Shown here piece after piece: positions 23,791-34,545 of a stretch of 64,000 nucleotides of DNA (position 1 is the first letter of the stretch; every line of letters begins with the position of its first letter). The notes under the pieces are model-generated. The model was not told where the DNA came from. It worked only from the letters and a program-made list of their open reading frames with translations, and searched no databases. This stretch comes from Marsupella aquatica (lineage: Eukaryota; Marchantiophyta). A program made the position numbers and the translations under genes. Where the stretch lies: positions 9,610,001 through 9,674,000 of the forward strand of contig OZ316897.1 of NCBI GenBank assembly GCA_973895155.1. Direction: 5' to 3'.

Positions 23791-25885
23791 CAATAACAGT
23801 CTTAACTGCTGTAACTCTGGGTGTGTTTTGTAGTGATTAGAATGTTAAATAACTCATGGCGTTTGGGGGGGGGGGGTGGCTTTAGCCATTGTATTCCTCG
23901 TTCTGTAAAGTAATGTAAGGATGAGTGTTATAGTGACTAGCTCAAATACCCACCCATAGGAAAGGCTCAGTATACCCAGACTCCCCATGCAGTGCCTACT
24001 CACAACAAATCCAAGATATGAAAATTTTGTGTTACCAGACAAATGACAGGTTATGGCTTCACTCTAGGGAGTAGAAATGACAGGTAGACTTGATTGCAAA
24101 TTATAATATAGATCTGCATTTTATGGTCCTATGACATGTGCTCCAAGAAGGGTTCCTGGTAACTGCACATCAAAATATGACATATACTATGTACGACATC
24201 ACTCCATACCATGATAAATCTTGTTATTTTCTTTAAATCAATGAATCAATGAGTGCACACACTATATTTCCATATTGTGATTGCCGGCAGGGCCAATAAG
24301 GTGTCTCGTGTCAAACTGTAAGTGGACCTCATGTGGGTCTTCCATATATGGTTTGGGGGGACTTTGCCCCTTAGTTTGCTTCCAGGCAGGCTTTTTCTTT
24401 TTCTTTTTTCAATAAAACCCAAACTGGATCCAAGCGGGTTGACAACGAGGCAAAGAACGCCCAAGTCAATATGGACACCAGGTGCGGAGCAGGGGCCAAG
24501 AGTCATGGTATCATTAGTCACTGACAAATGGCATTTGCATTTGTATGGTACAAGAAATTATAGTAGCCTTGGGGGGTAAGGGTGCGGGGGGGGGGGGAAG
24601 GGAGATATTGGATTTAGGGTAGCGCTACCTGTAGTCTTTCCTACATTGCCCACTCTAAAGCAAGCACCGGTTGGGGCAAAGTTCTTTTTTCTCTTGAAGT
24701 GAAGGGCTATCTTCCTACTAACACTGGGAGTATGTTGTTGATTGTCAGGTTCTGGTCATACAAGTACCCTATACTAAACAATAAATCTGCTTAAGAAAGT
24801 AAACATTGGAGGAAAAGGGGCTATTTTGTCCTCTCCCACAAGTGCACACTATAGGTTTAAACCACGGACCACTCTCCCTGGTCAAACCTGGTAATCACTG
24901 GTAACCGGGTGTAATTAACAACTTTTTTCCCAATTTTTTTGAGCTGACTGGGATCATAAGGGGGAAATGTAAAAAAAGAGGGAAGGTTTGGAGTTTTCCC
25001 TTTATAATGCTAGTTGTGGTTTTTAAAAGAAGAACATCCAATGTAAAGGTTTACTTTATTTTCAGATTGCAAATTACAAGTAATTGTAAGGTCTGTTTCA
25101 CAAAGAGAATATGCAAATGACACAAATTTAGAAATTTGTAGTCACGATTGAATCCCAATTAATGCACCTCACCTGCCTACAATAGGGCACAAGTTTTGTA
25201 CCCGCTTGGTTGGTGTGTGCTATGGCACTTTGGGTTTGTATATCTCTCTGCCCCGCTGGTCATACAAATACATTGGTTGCCCCTTTTTTTATCAAAACAA
25301 AAAACAAACAAAACAATTGGATCCACTTGATGCAACTCACATGCCTTGCGTGGCACAAGTCTCTTCTGTTTACTATCTATCCTATGAAACGTGGCATGTA
25401 GGAGTAAAAACAAAACTATGGCATGTAGGTACTGGTAGTGTTGTATCTTTTATAATTTTTCAAATCAGCAACACATTATATTGCAAAGGGAGTTGATAGT
25501 GTTTTGTCTCAGATTTTGCTGCAAAGGCTTCACTTTCCTGACTTGCTGAAGAATCTTGGTTTACTTTAAAATTCTCAAACCAAATCTCAAATGCTGAAGA
25601 ATCTGTGTTACTTCAACAAGAATTATTGTGAAATTTACAGTATATAACTAAGCCACAATCGTAGAGAATAACTTACATCTATGCCATTGCTGAATGGATT
25701 TGTCAAACTGACAACCCGCACTTGTCGGCCTTGAAGAAGTTTCTCACAAGGGCAACCAAAAGCTATCCATACTTTCTGGGAATCTAGCTCAATTACTGCT
25801 TTCTGCGAATGGACTCAATTACCATATCATTGAATTTAACAAGGTCAAAGCCACTAATTACTTGTGAACTACTTATAGCTACAGT
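23791..25885. other. Intergenic region with mononucleotide runs
   Basis: G runs lie at about 23866-23876 and 24587-24597. Two related segments (about 25187-25230 and 25341-25360) repeat a GGCACAAGTTTTGTACCCGC or GGCACAAGTCTCTTCTG lead. The part next to 25886 is 3' flank of the oxidosqualene cyclase. No gene was recognised. Confidence 0.4.
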
Positions 25886-28800
25886 TTACGCTACTTTTGA
25901 GCGGTACTCTCCCAGTGCCCATATAGGAAAGATATTTCGATATGCTGAATAAGAGATCATGCAGTTCTTGTTGAAAACACCGGAAATTTCCTGGAACCAA
26001 ACAGGTCAGATCATAAGGAATCTCCAAAACAGAAAGAAAAATGAGAAATAATCTGTTTCTAAGTTCTACTTGGAGACCTCTGCATTGTGATAATTTTCAA
26101 GTAGTTACGGCCAACTTAAATATCTTCATGCAGACATCCTACATGATATGGCGAGACACTACAAACACGACCATAAGAACGTCATCCTGCTGTGTAAAAC
26201 ATATTCACCTGCTGTGGAAAATCCCCATTTTCAAATTGGGAATTGATTAGGACAGTTGCTCCTCTGTGAAGGGGCTTTGGATCTCTTTCAGCCTGTGTAA
26301 ACAAATTTGACCAGCTAGTATGAGTACCTTAGTTGGAGAACAGTGAATGTGCATTGTCAACAAAACACATCAGATTGACCATATAATGAACTTCTTGCTA
26401 GGCTTAGAGTTGAAATCCACAGAAAGTATGACTAAAAGTTCCACTACTCTTTAACGGTGCACTTTAGCACTAGACTTCACCTGCCCAGCAGCTATTAAAG
26501 CCAGGAGTGCCCATGAGGTACCAACCACTTGGGCCTTGCCCCCTTCTAGTGATGTATAAACCTGTAAAATGCAGTCCCTGTAAGTCGTTAAATAATTGCA
26601 TTCGATTCCAGCACTGAAGGATTCGCAAAAGAAGCTCATATTCAAGGAGACTGTATATGGTGGCTACATACCATATCCTGGCAGGACAAATGACTCTCCC
26701 CCCAGCCACCTCCTTGTTCCTGCTTCTCGAGTAGGAAGTCACAAGCCTTCCGAATGGCACTTGAGGATGAGTAGGTTTCTCCTGCAGCGATCAGACCCAC
26801 CACTCCAAACCAAGTGCCATATAAGTAGCACACGCCCCAGTTGCCATACCTGAAATCAGTACCGTGACGATTATTCTAAGCCTCTGATTGCGTTCCTTTC
26901 AATCCCCATGGTAAAAAAAGCTTGCACATGTAAAAAATCTTCTTCAAATGCTTTCAGGTGCGCACTGACGCTAGACATGTTTCTGGTAACATTTAAACTT
27001 CAAATGCAAAGAGGTGCTACGTTGCGACAAAGATTCTGAAATATGAACATGATTGCCTTCTGCCCTTAGAACTCGTTGAGGTCAATTCGATTTTGCAATC
27101 CGATCAAGAAATGGAGTCTGGAACATTTCAGGTGGATACAGAAGCCACAGGTGTGATTAAAAACATCCCAAATTTCCCTACCAATCATCACGCGAAGCTC
27201 ACAAACGCTTTTCTTCTAGTTATTTTCTGGGTGTGAAGAACCACAATTGCAGTCACTTAAAAAGAGTATTGAAGCTTAGACCGTGAACATGTCTGCTTAA
27301 AATAGACGCTAAATGGAATAATGACGCCACGAAAATAAGGGATTGGTACCATGATCCATTTGGAGCTTGGTCATTTTTAATAAAGCTCCTTGCACGAGCG
27401 ATAAATGTTGACACTTCGTGTGTCCGATGGGTTGGATACTTTTTGCGGAAAGCTGCCAATGCCGTAAGACAGGCTGATGTGCATTCCACGAACCTGGAAG
27501 CACCGTTTCATTTTCCTTAGTAGCCAATAATCGATATCATATCCAATAAGAACAACTCCTACTGATAAAGTTTCTCCCTAGAGTTCACTCAAATGATTTT
27601 TGCAGCATATCCAATAAGAACAACTCCTACTGATGAAGTTTCTCCCTAGAGTACACTCAAATGATTTTTGCAAAAATCATTTGAGTGAACCTGCCTTTCT
27701 CTCACACATTGAATTATCCCTCGAAGAAAATAACCCAAATACTCACGAGTAGTCAATCATTATCTTGCAGAGAGACTCCGAGGGGTTTAAGTACTGGATC
27801 ATATTATTGCCAACAGTGTGTCAGTTAGCGTTTGCCTGACAAAGCAATATTTCGTTCGACCCAAGCCTGAACAGAATGAGAGCTAGGAAGTGGACGGGAA
27901 GCAATTCAAAGATCAGACTCCACATCTCACGTCTTGCAACTCCTTCATGGTTATCTTGCAGCAAAAATGTCAAAAATCAAGTCTAAAAACCCTACGGTAG
28001 TGGCACCTGTGACTTTGATGCTTTGAAATTTATCCGAAACACTCTCTAATGGATTGTTGAGGTTCTGCTTACTCACCTCAAGCCAGGGATAAGAACGAGT
28101 ACTCTCATAACTTGCACATCCGCCATCTTTGTTCTGTAAATGCCCACCGAATAGCTTTAATTAGGGTCCACATCTATCTAGCCCAAACCATGCAAGACAA
28201 CGCCTTCAAGAGGGTCCAGCCGGAAAAACCCAACAAAATTCTCTTCGTTGGATTGTTTAGAATATCATTAATTAATGATTACTTTGGACGATAACTAATC
28301 ATGACATCACGTGAAAGTAGCAGCTCATACTTGGTAAGTTAGAATAACATTGACGCAATCGAACAGTCTCTCATCCGGAATGGGCTCCCCAACAAGATCG
28401 CTTGGAAAACTTGAGAGAATCAGTTCAGCCTGCAGTGAGATATACGTCAATTTTGCAATTTTGAAGAGGCAGGACTATTCCAGATTTCAAGAAATCCTTC
28501 GGACAGGAAACCTAGTTGGCAGAGGTGTACCTTCAAACCTTCAGATGAGCAGTCTGAAACTGACCATCCGTGATCTCCTACAGAGAACGGCCAAGCACCC
28601 TTAGAAACATGCCTGTACCAATCACTCAGTATGCCTGGGCTGTCTTCTTGTACCTTGAAGCACACAGAAAATTCACAAGCTGGAATTACTACTTCCTGTA
28701 AGACTAAGCATGATTATTACATTTTCTTAGGGCCAAGTCCCAACACAGTATGAACATCTCCTAGACTCGTCTTCTGCCGGATGAGAAAGGTTTATTCAAC

Positions 28801-31800
28801 TTTTTCTGCTGGAAACAATTGTGCAGATCCTCAACGACGTTTCAGAAAGATCAAGAACGTTCTGACATGACCTGTAACCTATCCAACTCTTACTGATGCA
28901 TTTCTATTCTCACAATCTAGAATGACGTAACCTTGAAGGCGTAATAAAAAGGATACCTGTGTCTGGTCAAGGTAAAAGTGGGCCTTCTTCAACAGAGAGC
29001 TAGTTTCCTTTGGCAATCCTGTGGAGGCTAGGGCTTGAATCGCAAACGCTGTGTCCCACAGTTGACTACCATTGTACCCCTGCAGTTACACGGATCATAC
29101 ACAGCATATTCACGGGATAAGGTAAGATGACAACTACAATCTTTAGGCAATTGGCGATTGATGAAAGTTCAAAACGGAAGTGACTTAGATCTTTGAAGCC
29201 TCTATTCGAAAACTATTAAAGTTCCCCAAAAGGAATCACTGACACTCAGGTTCCTGGTCCTATTGTTGTGGTGTGATACACATACCTGCATTTTCAAGCC
29301 ATCTTCAGCAAGCCATAGATAGTCTTTCACTCTTGCTAGATGTTTTCGGAAGGCATCTGAGTTCGGATCCTCCACCCAGCATGCCAACATGTTCAGAGCC
29401 TGCACCAGCACACCCGAACACCTCAGAAATCTTAGGACGGAACCAATCTGAAAGAGAAAGCACAGCAACACTAGATTACTGATGAGTTTTGAATCTTTAT
29501 GACAAGAAACAACTCTTCTAGGATACAAAGATTCTTATCACCACAACAGGAGGTTAATTGCTGGGTCTGGAAAGAAAAAAAATAGATAGAGAAGGGGCCG
29601 AGAACCTTGTTCACAGGTCCAATATCAATATAATGGGTACTCTCATCCTCATAGTGTATGTGCTTGATTGCTTCAGCCAAAGCTATTTCTCTGAGTTTAG
29701 ATCCTGGCCAGCTTTGCAGCACAGGCTCGCCCACTTTATGTAGCGTTCCCCATAGAACGATTTGCAGCTTAGAATGAGGATTATACAGGTCCTCCTGATT
29801 TAAGTTACGAGGAAGTCAAAATGCAATCCAGCAGCCATGAACGGAAAACTGAAACTGCAACATTGCAAGCCATGAAACCAGTATGAAAAAATTGCCATGG
29901 TCGTTACCTGCCAGAACTTTGTGACAGGAAATTGGATTCTGCTACAAGTAACACACAATACTGAGAACAGATTAGTGCTAAAACTGTTTCTATGTGTACA
30001 AAACCCTTCCGAGAAAACTTCCGGATATCCAATATTCAGATGAGTAGTCATCAACACACCTTGCAACATTCATTTCGGGCTCTATTCCAGTCGATGCTAC
30101 TGTATTTTTGACAAAAGATTTCTTTCCTGATATCCTTGACCAAAGACGTCAATTCTCCAGTGAATCTCCGTCCATAGACATAGCTCATGGGTAGATATAC
30201 CATTCGACAATGACACCACATCCGACCTGTAACCAGTCAATTTATCTCTTAGCAACACCACACGCAGATTGACGAAATGCATCGGCCCCAGATGCAATAT
30301 GTAATGACCGAAACGCAAATTAGAAACGACTCACCTGGGTGCACAGGTAAGACGTAAGGCAATAACCACATTTCTGGGAGCAATGGATTGTTGCCAGACC
30401 ATTCAAACACTCCCAAAACCTGTACGTCCAGCACACAACTTAGTACAGCTTAAAAGCAAAAAGCAACTGCAAAAGATGCATAGGAGGTCTGTTGGGTGTG
30501 GAAATAAATCAGAAGGAGGTAAATATTATTCACAAGAAGTAATCACCGAAAGCCAAAACTTTCCCCATGAAGTTATTCCTGTAGCTCCTCCGTGCAGCAA
30601 TATCCAGTCTCTTCCACGTTCAAGTGCCTCTTGATACCTGACATCGAATCCGCCACCGTCTCCTAGCAGTCTAAGAGTCACGTAATTGAGAGCTGAGCCA
30701 ATCATCGTACTGTGTCCAGCGATATGTAAACCCCATCCTCCATCCGAGTTCTGCATTAAATCATGACCATAAACCGTCATTTAGTTGTATCTGTTGGAAG
30801 TGAACCACACACAAACAGATGATGTCATGAAAGGCCTGTAGCTCACTATTTGAGCAGTACGATATAGTGACGAGGTCCTAGGTCAATTCCAGCCGGTCCA
30901 TGTAGATGAAAATTCCATTATGGTATCATATACCCACAGGATAGGGAATTTCTTTTGAACCGAGTGTGGCTCATGGGAAGGTGTTGGAAATGAACCATGA
31001 TGCTGCAGGCATAAGGGCCTGTAGTTCAGTGGTACAGCACTACAATGCACACGGGTCCTAGGTGCAAGTACTAGCAGATCCATGTTGATGAAAGTTCGAG
31101 CAGTTCCTGTTACCTACTAGACGCTACGTGCGATGGACAATTAGTTGCACAGAAATCAGTCGAAGCTTAGTCAAGCTTGAAAGTAGAGTAACTGATCTTA
31201 ACAACCTTTTACCTACTAGAGGCTACGTGCGATGGACAGTTCCTTGCACAGAATCAGTCAAGCTTGAAAGTAGAGTCCCTAATCTTACCAATTATGCGTA
31301 GTTTCTTCACAGTATTCCACGACGTTGCTTGTATGTCAAGATTGAGAGTCACTAATTTTAACAATTATACTATCTTCACATTATTTCACGACGTTTCTTG
31401 TATGTCAGGAGTCCCGTAGAGACTGCAAAGTCCAAACAAAACCTGATGGGCTACGTGCGATGAACAGTTCGTTGCACGAAAATCAGTCGAAGCTCAGTCA
31501 AACTTGGAAGGAGAGTCAACAATTATACTATCTTGACATTATTATACGATGTTTCTTGTATGTCAGGATTCCCGTAGAGACAGCAAAAACATTTCTCAAA
31601 GTCTGAACAAAACCTGATGGTTGTACAGATATCGTCGGATTTCGTGTCGGTAAGGTTCAGGTAAGGTCTCATCCAATGCTCTGGTGACATAAAGGGCAAC
31701 GACCTGAAACAGACACACAGTAGTTGAAGAAGTGACGAACAAAGACTTGCTGCCGGGAATCCGAACGAAGCATCAGCAGACTTAAGAAGTGGAAATGAGA

Positions 31801-32784
31801 GCAGCTGACATAATTTTCGAAAGATCAGTCGGTAGAACGCCACTCCGAGCCACATGTGCAGAAAAGTTTATTGTCATCAACAGGCGTCTTACCAGTCCTG
31901 GCAAGAGAAACAGTGGTCCCCCATAATCACCAGGCCAATGTCCATCGTCCGCCTGAATGGTAGAATAGAATCTGACGGCTCGAGTCAACGTGGTTTCTAC
32001 CGCTGCATTGGTCAAGTCCTCACAGGCACTTACTTCCACTTGAGCAGGTAAAGGTGGCAAAGGATTCTTCTTTGCAAACTGAAACATGAACCAGGTACAA
32101 AATCAATATTCAGTCAGGGCCAGAGGATACAGCTGCAGAACAAAATCTCCCTTGACATGAAAAACTTATTCGTCGATCTTATAGCTCCTTGCATTTCACC
32201 ATTCAAGACGAATCAGCTCTGAAAGAAGTTACGAGCTAAAATACCCCCTGTTCCATCAAGAATAACCGAAGGTCGAAGAGGGCTTGTGCAATAAGCTTAC
32301 TCCCATTTCATCAAGAAGAATATGTATGGTCCAGGACGATTTATAAGATAAGAATCCTCCAATGTCATCAAGCAAAACTAGGTCCAGGAGCTAATGAGAT
32401 AAATCTAATCCTACTTCAGGACAAGCTCTTGAAGGATTTTATGAGATAGACTTCTCCCATGTGATCGAGAAGAGCGAGCTCCAGGAAGATGCGATGAGGC
32501 AATTCTCCACCCCATCACCTCAAAACGAACAAAGTCCAGAACGATTCATGAAATGATTTGGAATGTGGCATTCGAAGTGTACGCACTTGGAGCCGCATGG
32601 GAATGTCGGCACTGTGGCGTTGCTCATGGCAAGTCTTCGTGAAGAGGGCCCGTGCCTCGTCTAGCGTAGCACTGTCAGCAAGCGTGGCGGCCTCGTCTTC
32701 GTACTCCCACACTTGCCGACCCACATGCCCATTCGTCGTTTGCAGCCAGTCCCCCCCTCCCTCTCCGATTTTTAACGTCCACAT
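25886..32784 (-). CDS. Oxidosqualene cyclase, cycloartenol-synthase-like, 18 exons, 757 aa
   Basis: Membrane-bound ER enzyme that cyclises 2,3-oxidosqualene to a sterol or triterpene skeleton. Exons (minus): 32784-32587, 32078-31893, 31703-31614, 30750-30547, 30419-30335, 30226-30060, 29794-29606, 29399-29286, 29079-28957, 28653-28531, 28429-28331, 28133-28077, 27793-27747, 27493-27350, 26849-26672, 26561-26481, 26292-26209, 25990-25886. Phases agree at every junction and the total is family length. Landmarks: start [14 protein letters not shown], then SADIPMRLQ, the QW-type motif [17 protein letters not shown]-type [73 protein letters not shown] and C-terminal [14 protein letters not shown]. 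By alignment from memory Tyr413, His480 and catalytic Asp486 match Arabidopsis CAS1 Tyr410, His477 and Asp483, but Ile481 is Val484 and DCTAE is DCSSE. No stop or frameshift. Cycloartenol synthase is the nearest class; the product is uncertain. Confidence 0.93.
27536..27690. repeat. Tandem duplication ending in a perfect 34-bp palindrome inside a cyclase intron
   Basis: A unit of about 64 bases starting TATCCAATAAGAACAACTCC occurs twice in the intron between exons 13 and 14. The second copy ends in a perfect inverted repeat at 27654-27687 with arms CACTCAAATGATTTTT and AAAAATCATTTGAGTG around a central GC. Confidence 0.9.
30800..31125 (+). mobile_element. Two tandem tRNA-like (SINE-type) segments in a cyclase intron
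   Basis: Two related segments of about 180 bases each start from a TTGGAAGTGAACCA or TTGGAAATGAACCA lead. Each contains GGCCTGTAGCTCA or GGCCTGTAGTTCAGTGG (similar to a tRNA A box) and, about 40-45 bases on, GGTCCTAGGTCAATTCCAG or GGTCCTAGGTGCAAGTACT (similar to a B box), followed by CCATGTAGATGAAA or CCATGTTGATGAAA. Cloverleaf pairing is poor, so they are read as tRNA-derived SINE relics and not as tRNA genes. Confidence 0.5.
31095..31620. repeat. Complex direct repeats in cyclase intron 3, including a copy of its 5' splice region
   Basis: GGCTACGTGCGATGGACAGT (or close variants) followed by GTTGCACAGAAATCAGTC and AAGCTTGAAAGTAGAG occurs about three times. TTTCTTGTATGTCAGGA followed by TCCCGTAGAGAC occurs twice, each followed by AACAAAACCTGATGG. 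That last motif on the minus strand is the exon 3 donor region, so the exon-intron border was copied into the intron. Confidence 0.75.
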
Positions 32785-32789
32785 AGCAA

Positions 32790-32990
32790 CCTCTGTCCTT
32801 CACAACAATCCAGTCGGTCGATTGGCCGATGAAATGCGCCTCCTCCTTTGTCACAAGTCACCTGACGTTGAAGCTGAAGCAGAATCTGAGTCTCAGTCAG
32901 TCTCTTGGCAATCGCCCTCTGTCCTTCCCAGCAAACCAGTCCGTCGATTGGCCGATGAATTACGCTTCCTCCTTTGTCACAATTGAACTG
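32790..32990 (-). promoter_or_regulatory. Duplicated cyclase promoter module with CCAAT boxes
   Basis: About 65 bases with GTCCTTC, CCAGTC-GTCGATTGGCCGATGAA and CTCCTTTGTCACAA are present twice, 126 bases apart (about 32795-32860 and 32920-32985). Read on the gene strand each holds TCGGCCAATCGAC, a CCAAT box, at about 40 and 165 bases upstream of the start codon. No TATA box is obvious. Promoter function is inferred from position only. Confidence 0.45.
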
Positions 32991-33265
32991 CCGATGTAGC
33001 TGAAGCTGAAGCTGAAGCTGAATCTCAGTCTCAGTCCTCCGTTGTCACAATCCAACTGCCGATGAAGCTGAAGCTAAATCTCAGGCTCAGTCCTCCGTTG
33101 TCACCATTCGTGCCGATGAAGCTGAAGCTGAATCTCAGTCTCAGTCCTCCGATGTCACAATTCAACTGCCGATGAAGCTGGAGCTGAATTTCAGTCTCAG
33201 TCCTCCGTTGTCACAATTGAAATGCCGATGCAGCTGAAGCAGAATCTGAGTCTCAGTCTCAGTCA
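32860..33265. repeat. Imperfect tandem array rich in GAAGCT and CTCAGT
   Basis: Units of about 60-66 bases have the order CTGCCGATGAAGCTGAAGCT, GAATCTCAGTCTCAGTC, CTCCGTTGTCACAATT. About four good copies lie at 32985-33225, with diverged flanking copies. The array sits directly upstream of the cyclase gene. Confidence 0.85.
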
Positions 33266-33279
33266 GTGGCAATCGCCCA

Positions 33280-34545
33280 ATAACTCTGCCAAGCAGAGCA
33301 TTTGCACCAACGTCTTCTTCAAACTGGGATTTAAACCTCAGCATCGCTGACGCTCAGTCTCAGTCACTCTCCTGGCAATGCCAAACATAGAATTTGGTCC
33401 TTAAACTCGGATTCGATCAGTTTGCAAGCAGCGGGGATTCATAAAAGGGATTCATAAAATACAGGCCGGGAAATTCATCCTCTGTAACACTGAGAGAGAA
33501 ATTTTCGGCAACAATTACGGACGTCCGAGTATGAATGTGGAGTGCATATTTTGTTACTTAGCGATGAATGTGGTGGAGTGCTTACTTTGTTACTTAATGC
33601 CCACGAGCCCTATGCCAGTGGGTTGCATTGTGCAAGGAGGGCCGGCCCTTTGGGAATCGGGTCAAGGCATTTATGGGGCACTTGGAAGCACATATGTGAG
33701 AGTGGTGCACATTTTGTTTATCAATGGTTCGGGAAAACAATTAATCAAATCCAATGGCTATGGATCTTTCCCGCCCAGGAGTATTTTTTGTAGTGAGACT
33801 AAGGACTGAAAAGAGCGGGATCCCTTACTATAGTTGTAAATGTTCTCTATCAATAGTTAGGGAAAACAATTAATCAAATCCAACGGCTATGGATCTTTCC
33901 CGCCCAGGAGTTTTTTTGTAATGGGATGAAGGACGAAAAAAAGCAGGGTCCCTTATTATAGTTGTAGATGGGCCTGTCAAAGCACAGTTGATGGCTAATG
34001 CCCATTAGGGAGTGTCAAAAGCACAGTTGAACCTGAGTTATGGCAGCTAATGCCCATTAGGGCGTGTCAAAGCACAGTTCTCCCTGAGTTACGGCGGCTA
34101 ATGCCCATTAGGGCGTGTCAAAGCACAGTTGAACCTGAGTTATGGCAGCTAATGCCCATTAGGGCGTGTCAAAGCGCAGTTCTCCCTGAGTTACGGCGGC
34201 TAATGCCCATTAGGGCGTGTCAAAGCACAGTTGTACCTAAGTCACGATGGCTAATGCACATTAGGGCGTGTCAAAGCACAGTTGTCCCTGAGTTATGGCT
34301 TAGGACATAAAATGCACTTACAGCCATGACAGAATCATGATGGGTACCAAAATAAGTACCCCATAAGGGTGTCAAAAAAAAAAGCTGTAACCAAAGTGTT
34401 ATGGGAGAACTTTGACAAGCCCTATTATTGGCTTGCCTAGAAGAGGTGGGGAGCTCATGGATCCATGCCTAGGGAGGGGTAACAATCTATCTCCCACCCA
34501 AGGTATATGTTTGGCGAGCAATTAGATCTGTTAGATCACTTGGTG
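33280..34545 (+). mobile_element. Copy B of the dispersed non-coding element, expanded by internal tandem repeats
   Basis: The two ends (about 33285-33590 and 34420-34545) match copy A at 14130-14560 in inverted orientation. Between them lie a duplicated segment of about 125 bases (33720-33845 and 33850-33970, with GGCTATGGATCTTTCCCGCC in each) and a 51-bp tandem array. Copy A has only a short spacer there. No transposase or reverse transcriptase is visible. Confidence 0.65.
33975..34305. repeat. About six copies of a 51-bp tandem repeat
   Basis: Unit: TAATGCCCATTAGGGCGTGT, CAAAGCACAGTTSWMCCTGA, GTTAYGGCRGC. Because 51 is a multiple of three, an open frame of 17-residue repeats (MPIRACQSTVLPELRRL) runs through it, but this is judged a by-product. 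CCCATTAGGGC makes a small near-palindrome within each unit. Confidence 0.9.

Noticed and set aside
30834-31080. Functional tRNA genes
   Set aside because: A-box and B-box-like motifs exist but stems do not pair well and the anticodon arm is not convincing; SINE-type relics fit better.
34050-34310. 86-codon frame made of 17-residue repeats
   Set aside because: It follows only from a 51-bp tandem repeat; no start context, domain or composition of a real protein.
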